From the NCBI RefSeq assembly GCF_014700075.1, contig NZ_JACXBU010000004.1:434001-498000 (forward strand): a stretch of 64,000 nucleotides of DNA, read 5' to 3'. The stretch's first letter is position 1; every line of letters starts with the position of its first letter. This DNA is from Pseudomonas sp. JM0905a (lineage in GTDB: Bacteria; Pseudomonadota; Gammaproteobacteria; Pseudomonadales; Pseudomonadaceae). A program made the translations under genes and the position numbers. Positions 61,885 through 64,000 of the stretch are shown here, piece after piece. Under the pieces are notes generated by a model that ran no database searches, was not told the origin of the DNA, and was given only the letters and a program-made list of their open reading frames with translations.

Positions 61885-63117
61885 TCAGAAAGGGATTAGG
61901 GGGAACTCTGAATAAACGGGATATCTAGCGCACACCCGCGTGATGCGACGCGTCACGAACGCCTCGACCTCAATGCCCCCAGGATTGTCTAGGATGTCGC
62001 AGATCCATCCAACAATCTCTGCGCAGTGGGACGGCCCCAAGCCTCGTGTAGTGATAGCAGCAGTACCAAATCGCAGATAGTCGGTTTCAGCGCCGTGACC
62101 AGGCCAGCTGCCAGACTCCATACATATCCCGCTTCGGCGAAGCACCTGTTCCACTCCTACCGACTGAGGCGGTCGCCCTGCCAATCCAACCAATACCGGA
62201 CCGCCCTCGTCCAAACACGAAAGCAGTTCGTACCCCCGACAAGAAAACGCACCCGCGACGGCACGAACATTTTCCAGCACCTGGACCTGATAACTCTGAA
62301 AAGATGGAGACATCGCCTCCTTGAGAGACAGAGCTTTCGCGGCCAAGTTACCGGATGAGATTCGTAGGATAGGGTCCCGCTCAACCGCTGCAGCATCGAG
62401 CATCTGCTGCAACGGCCTGTTTGCCTTGGCGAGAATCATCCCCCCTTCAGGGCCGCGCAACGTGGAACCAGTCGATGCAATGGCGAGATCTACGAAAGGA
62501 AGCGGGCTCAAGCAAAGGCTCGCCGCTACCATTCCGGCGATGAGAGTGAAGTCCACTACCAGATAGGCCCTGGCTTTGTCCGCTATCGCGCGTAGCCTGA
62601 GATAGTCGATCCCCCGCCCAATACCTGCGACGCGGACCACTAGCAACCTCGGTCTCAGCAACTGCATCTTTCGCTCTAAAGCGTCGAGATCGAGACCCCG
62701 GGGATCGACCTCATCATGCAGGGAACAATTGAAGGCTGCCCCGGCCGTGACAAATTTGCCGGCTTGGAGGGCGTGACCATTGCCGACCCAACCCACGCTG
62801 AGAATGCCATCTCCCAGGTCCAGCAGAGCGTCGCAAATGGATGATATAGCCTGCTCTACGGACCCTGGTGTCACGCAGGCGTAATCAGCATTGAACAGTT
62901 GTCGAGCTCGATCTGCCGCCAGCGCTTCGAACTCGCATCTCCCCATGAGAGATAATCCGCTATCGAAGCTTCCCCCAAGCGCATCCAGGATCTGGGAGCT
63001 GACATGGTTGGCAGAAGCACGTAGATCCAGACAGCTTTCGACACGCCACGCCGCATCACTCAAGGCAGTGAACAGATCCTTGTCATAGGACCGAAGTCGG
63101 TTGAATCTGCTTTGCAT
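61885..63117 (-). CDS. Serine hydroxymethyltransferase-like protein lacking the PLP lysine
   Basis: 410 residues with the SHMT layout: SANHVSSQILDALGGSFDS, RCEFEALAADRARQLFNADY, YLVVDFTLIAGMVAASLCLS and ASTGSTLRGPEGGMILAKAN. In true SHMT the corresponding segments read V-D-M-A-H and T-T-T-H-K-T-L-R-G-P: here the Schiff-base Lys is Ser, the preceding His is Gly, and the His after the PLP Asp is Leu; only the Asp remains. Normal PLP aldimine chemistry is thus unlikely. ATG 63117 follows AGAGGG. Downstream of a flavin reductase and an ALDH on the same strand. Function unknown. Confidence 0.75.
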   Translation of the reverse strand: MQSRFNRLRSYDKDLFTALSDAAWRVESCLDLRASANHVSSQILDALGGSFDSGLSLMGRCEFEALAADRARQLFNADYACVTPGSVEQAISSICDALLDLGDGILSVGWVGNGHALQAGKFVTAGAAFNCSLHDEVDPRGLDLDALERKMQLLRPRLLVVRVAGIGRGIDYLRLRAIADKARAYLVVDFTLIAGMVAASLCLSPLPFVDLAIASTGSTLRGPEGGMILAKANRPLQQMLDAAAVERDPILRISSGNLAAKALSLKEAMSPSFQSYQVQVLENVRAVAGAFSCRGYELLSCLDEGGPVLVGLAGRPPQSVGVEQVLRRSGICMESGSWPGHGAETDYLRFGTAAITTRGLGPSHCAEIVGWICDILDNPGGIEVEAFVTRRITRVCARYPVYSEFPLIPF

Positions 63118-63240
63118 GCTGCCCTCTGGTATTACGTACCCGTCCAAGGCGCCTCGACTCGCGGTTAGCTACCTCGGGAAATAATTCTTTCTCAGATCGC
63201 GGCGGCGGGGCCACCACCCCCGCCGAATCCGACCTCAGCA

Positions 63241-63735
63241 TCAGCTGGCGATATTCAGCTCCACGGCTTGATGCAGCCCACGCCCTTTCCACAGCAGGCA
63301 GTGATTGCGCTCGGGATCGCTGAGGTTGATCGACTCGATGATGCCCACAAAGATGGTGTGAGAAAAACCATCGAAGCAATTGCCGACCTTGCAGACCATT
63401 CCGGCTGGAGCGTCCTTCAGGATCGGCACGGCGAAGTCTTCCAGATCCCAATCAGACTCGGAGAATCGGTCAGCCCCTTTGCTCTTGGTAAAGCGGTCTA
63501 CTACATGCGCCTGTAGCGGGGACAACAGGTTCACACCGAAATAGCCGTTGTTGAGAATCGCATCGTGAGCCGAAGCCGACTTGTTGATGCACACAATTAC
63601 GGACGGCGGCTCAGCGGACAGACTGCAGACCGCAGTCGCAATCAAGCCCACCGGCTTGTCGCCCTCGAAACTGGTAATGGCATTCACAGCGCCGGCAAAC
63701 CGGCCCATTGCTTCACGGAATTCCTGAGTCAACAT
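63241..63735 (-). CDS. Flavin reductase domain protein
   Basis: 164 residues, HpaC/RutF-like FMN reductase: FREAMGRFAGAVNAITSFEG, VGLIATAVCSLSAEPPSVIV, GYFGVNLLSPLQAHVVDRFT, and the NADH-side GNCFDGFSHTIFVGIIESIN. It lacks the C-terminal MarR-like extension of the C1 reductase at 27056. GAGAGG lies before the ATG. It would serve a flavin-dependent monooxygenase, none of which is encoded inside the window, so the partner may lie beyond the right edge. Confidence 0.85.
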   Translation of the reverse strand: MLTQEFREAMGRFAGAVNAITSFEGDKPVGLIATAVCSLSAEPPSVIVCINKSASAHDAILNNGYFGVNLLSPLQAHVVDRFTKSKGADRFSESDWDLEDFAVPILKDAPAGMVCKVGNCFDGFSHTIFVGIIESINLSDPERNHCLLWKGRGLHQAVELNIAS

Positions 63736-63799
63736 GGCAGATACCTCTCTGGTTTGAAGGGCTCGGCCCGAGCAGCACCTGCCGCCAGGGCCGAGAGGG

Positions 63800-64000
63800 T
63801 CACTGGTTAAGGCACGAGACGAATTTGGTGGTCAGATAGCCGTCGAGAGCTTCGATACCGCCCTCGGAGCCGTAACCCGAATCCCTGACGCCGCCGTAGG
63901 GTGTTTCAGCGAGTGCGAGGCCCAGGTGATTGATGGTGAGCATTCCCGAATCCACGCGACGGGAAAGGGTGTCCGCCACCGACTGAGTACGGGTCCATGC
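63800..64000 (-). CDS. Aldehyde dehydrogenase, C-terminal end (partial)
   Basis: The last 66 codons of an ALDH, entering from the right edge. TLSRRVDSGMLTINHLGLAL and ETPYGGVRDSGYGSEGGIEA correspond to the family's closing motifs; the protein ends LTTKFVSCLNQ. The SSADH-like group has this YGG-X-X-X-SGYG form. Same strand, 64 bp before the flavin reductase, so probably one operon. Confidence 0.8.
   Translation of the reverse strand, partial: AWTRTQSVADTLSRRVDSGMLTINHLGLALAETPYGGVRDSGYGSEGGIEALDGYLTTKFVSCLNQ

Noticed and set aside
1-64000. tRNA, rRNA genes and CRISPR arrays
   Set aside because: No cloverleaf-type conserved arms, rRNA landmarks or regularly spaced repeats were noticed. Short REP pairs are irregular and few.

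Overview
The window looks like a Pseudomonas-type gammaproteobacterial chromosome. The support is a complete homoprotocatechuate (hpa) pathway, an OprD-type porin, a DUF2790 secreted protein, dense REP/REPIN repeats and, in the left half, genes whose third codon positions are almost all G or C. No rRNA, tRNA or CRISPR array was recognised.

Layout. (1) 1-6.3 kb: a probable upper pathway for aromatic amines: APC permease (cut by the window edge), a phenylacetaldehyde-dehydrogenase-like enzyme, a divergent class III aminotransferase, a LuxR regulator, a MoaF-family protein and an SDR. (2) 6.4-13.6 kb: an MFS transporter, then LuxR regulator / outer-membrane protein / MFS / histone-deacetylase-fold amidohydrolase, then a Bcr/CflA-type MFS pump. 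(3) 13.6-30 kb: the 4-hydroxyphenylacetate locus: TRAP transporter, porin, AraC activator HpaA, hpaG1-G2-E-D-F-X-H-I, the two-component 4-HPA hydroxylase of the C1/C2 type, and HpaR. Aldehydes made in region 1 would be oxidised to phenylacetates, hydroxylated by C1/C2 and cleaved to pyruvate plus succinate semialdehyde. A repeated operator-like motif, RTTAA-N4-TTAAY, lies in front of the MFS gene, the TRAP operon, the porin and hpaG1, where it sits in a TTGACG-17-TATAAC promoter.

(4) 30.7-39 kb: mobile-element junction: a decayed IS3 transposase, a 21-bp-arm hairpin, four translationally coupled genes (three different tyrosine recombinases plus a small HTH/coiled-coil protein, the ginABCD arrangement of GInt islands), an RpiR regulator, and an internally deleted group IIC intron sitting exactly behind a terminator. 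(5) 39-64 kb: an accessory region with visibly lower GC and mixed codon use. It holds an unassigned amine or amino-acid catabolic set (aminotransferase, semialdehyde dehydrogenase, isochorismatase-fold hydrolase, second RpiR, glutamine-synthetase-like ligase, APC permease, AstE-like deacylase), a periplasmic broad-specificity racemase with a C-terminal frameshift, truncated ALDH and ABC-ATPase genes, Lrp regulator, second APC permease, chemoreceptor, mmsA, RidA, DMT exporter, enolase-superfamily dehydratase, GntR regulator, a serine-hydroxymethyltransferase-like protein that has lost its PLP lysine, a flavin reductase and an ALDH cut by the right edge.

The least explained parts are the gamma-glutamylation-like amine cluster at 39-48 kb, the Lys-less SHMT homologue with its neighbours at 59.6-64 kb, and the three-recombinase element with its hairpin.
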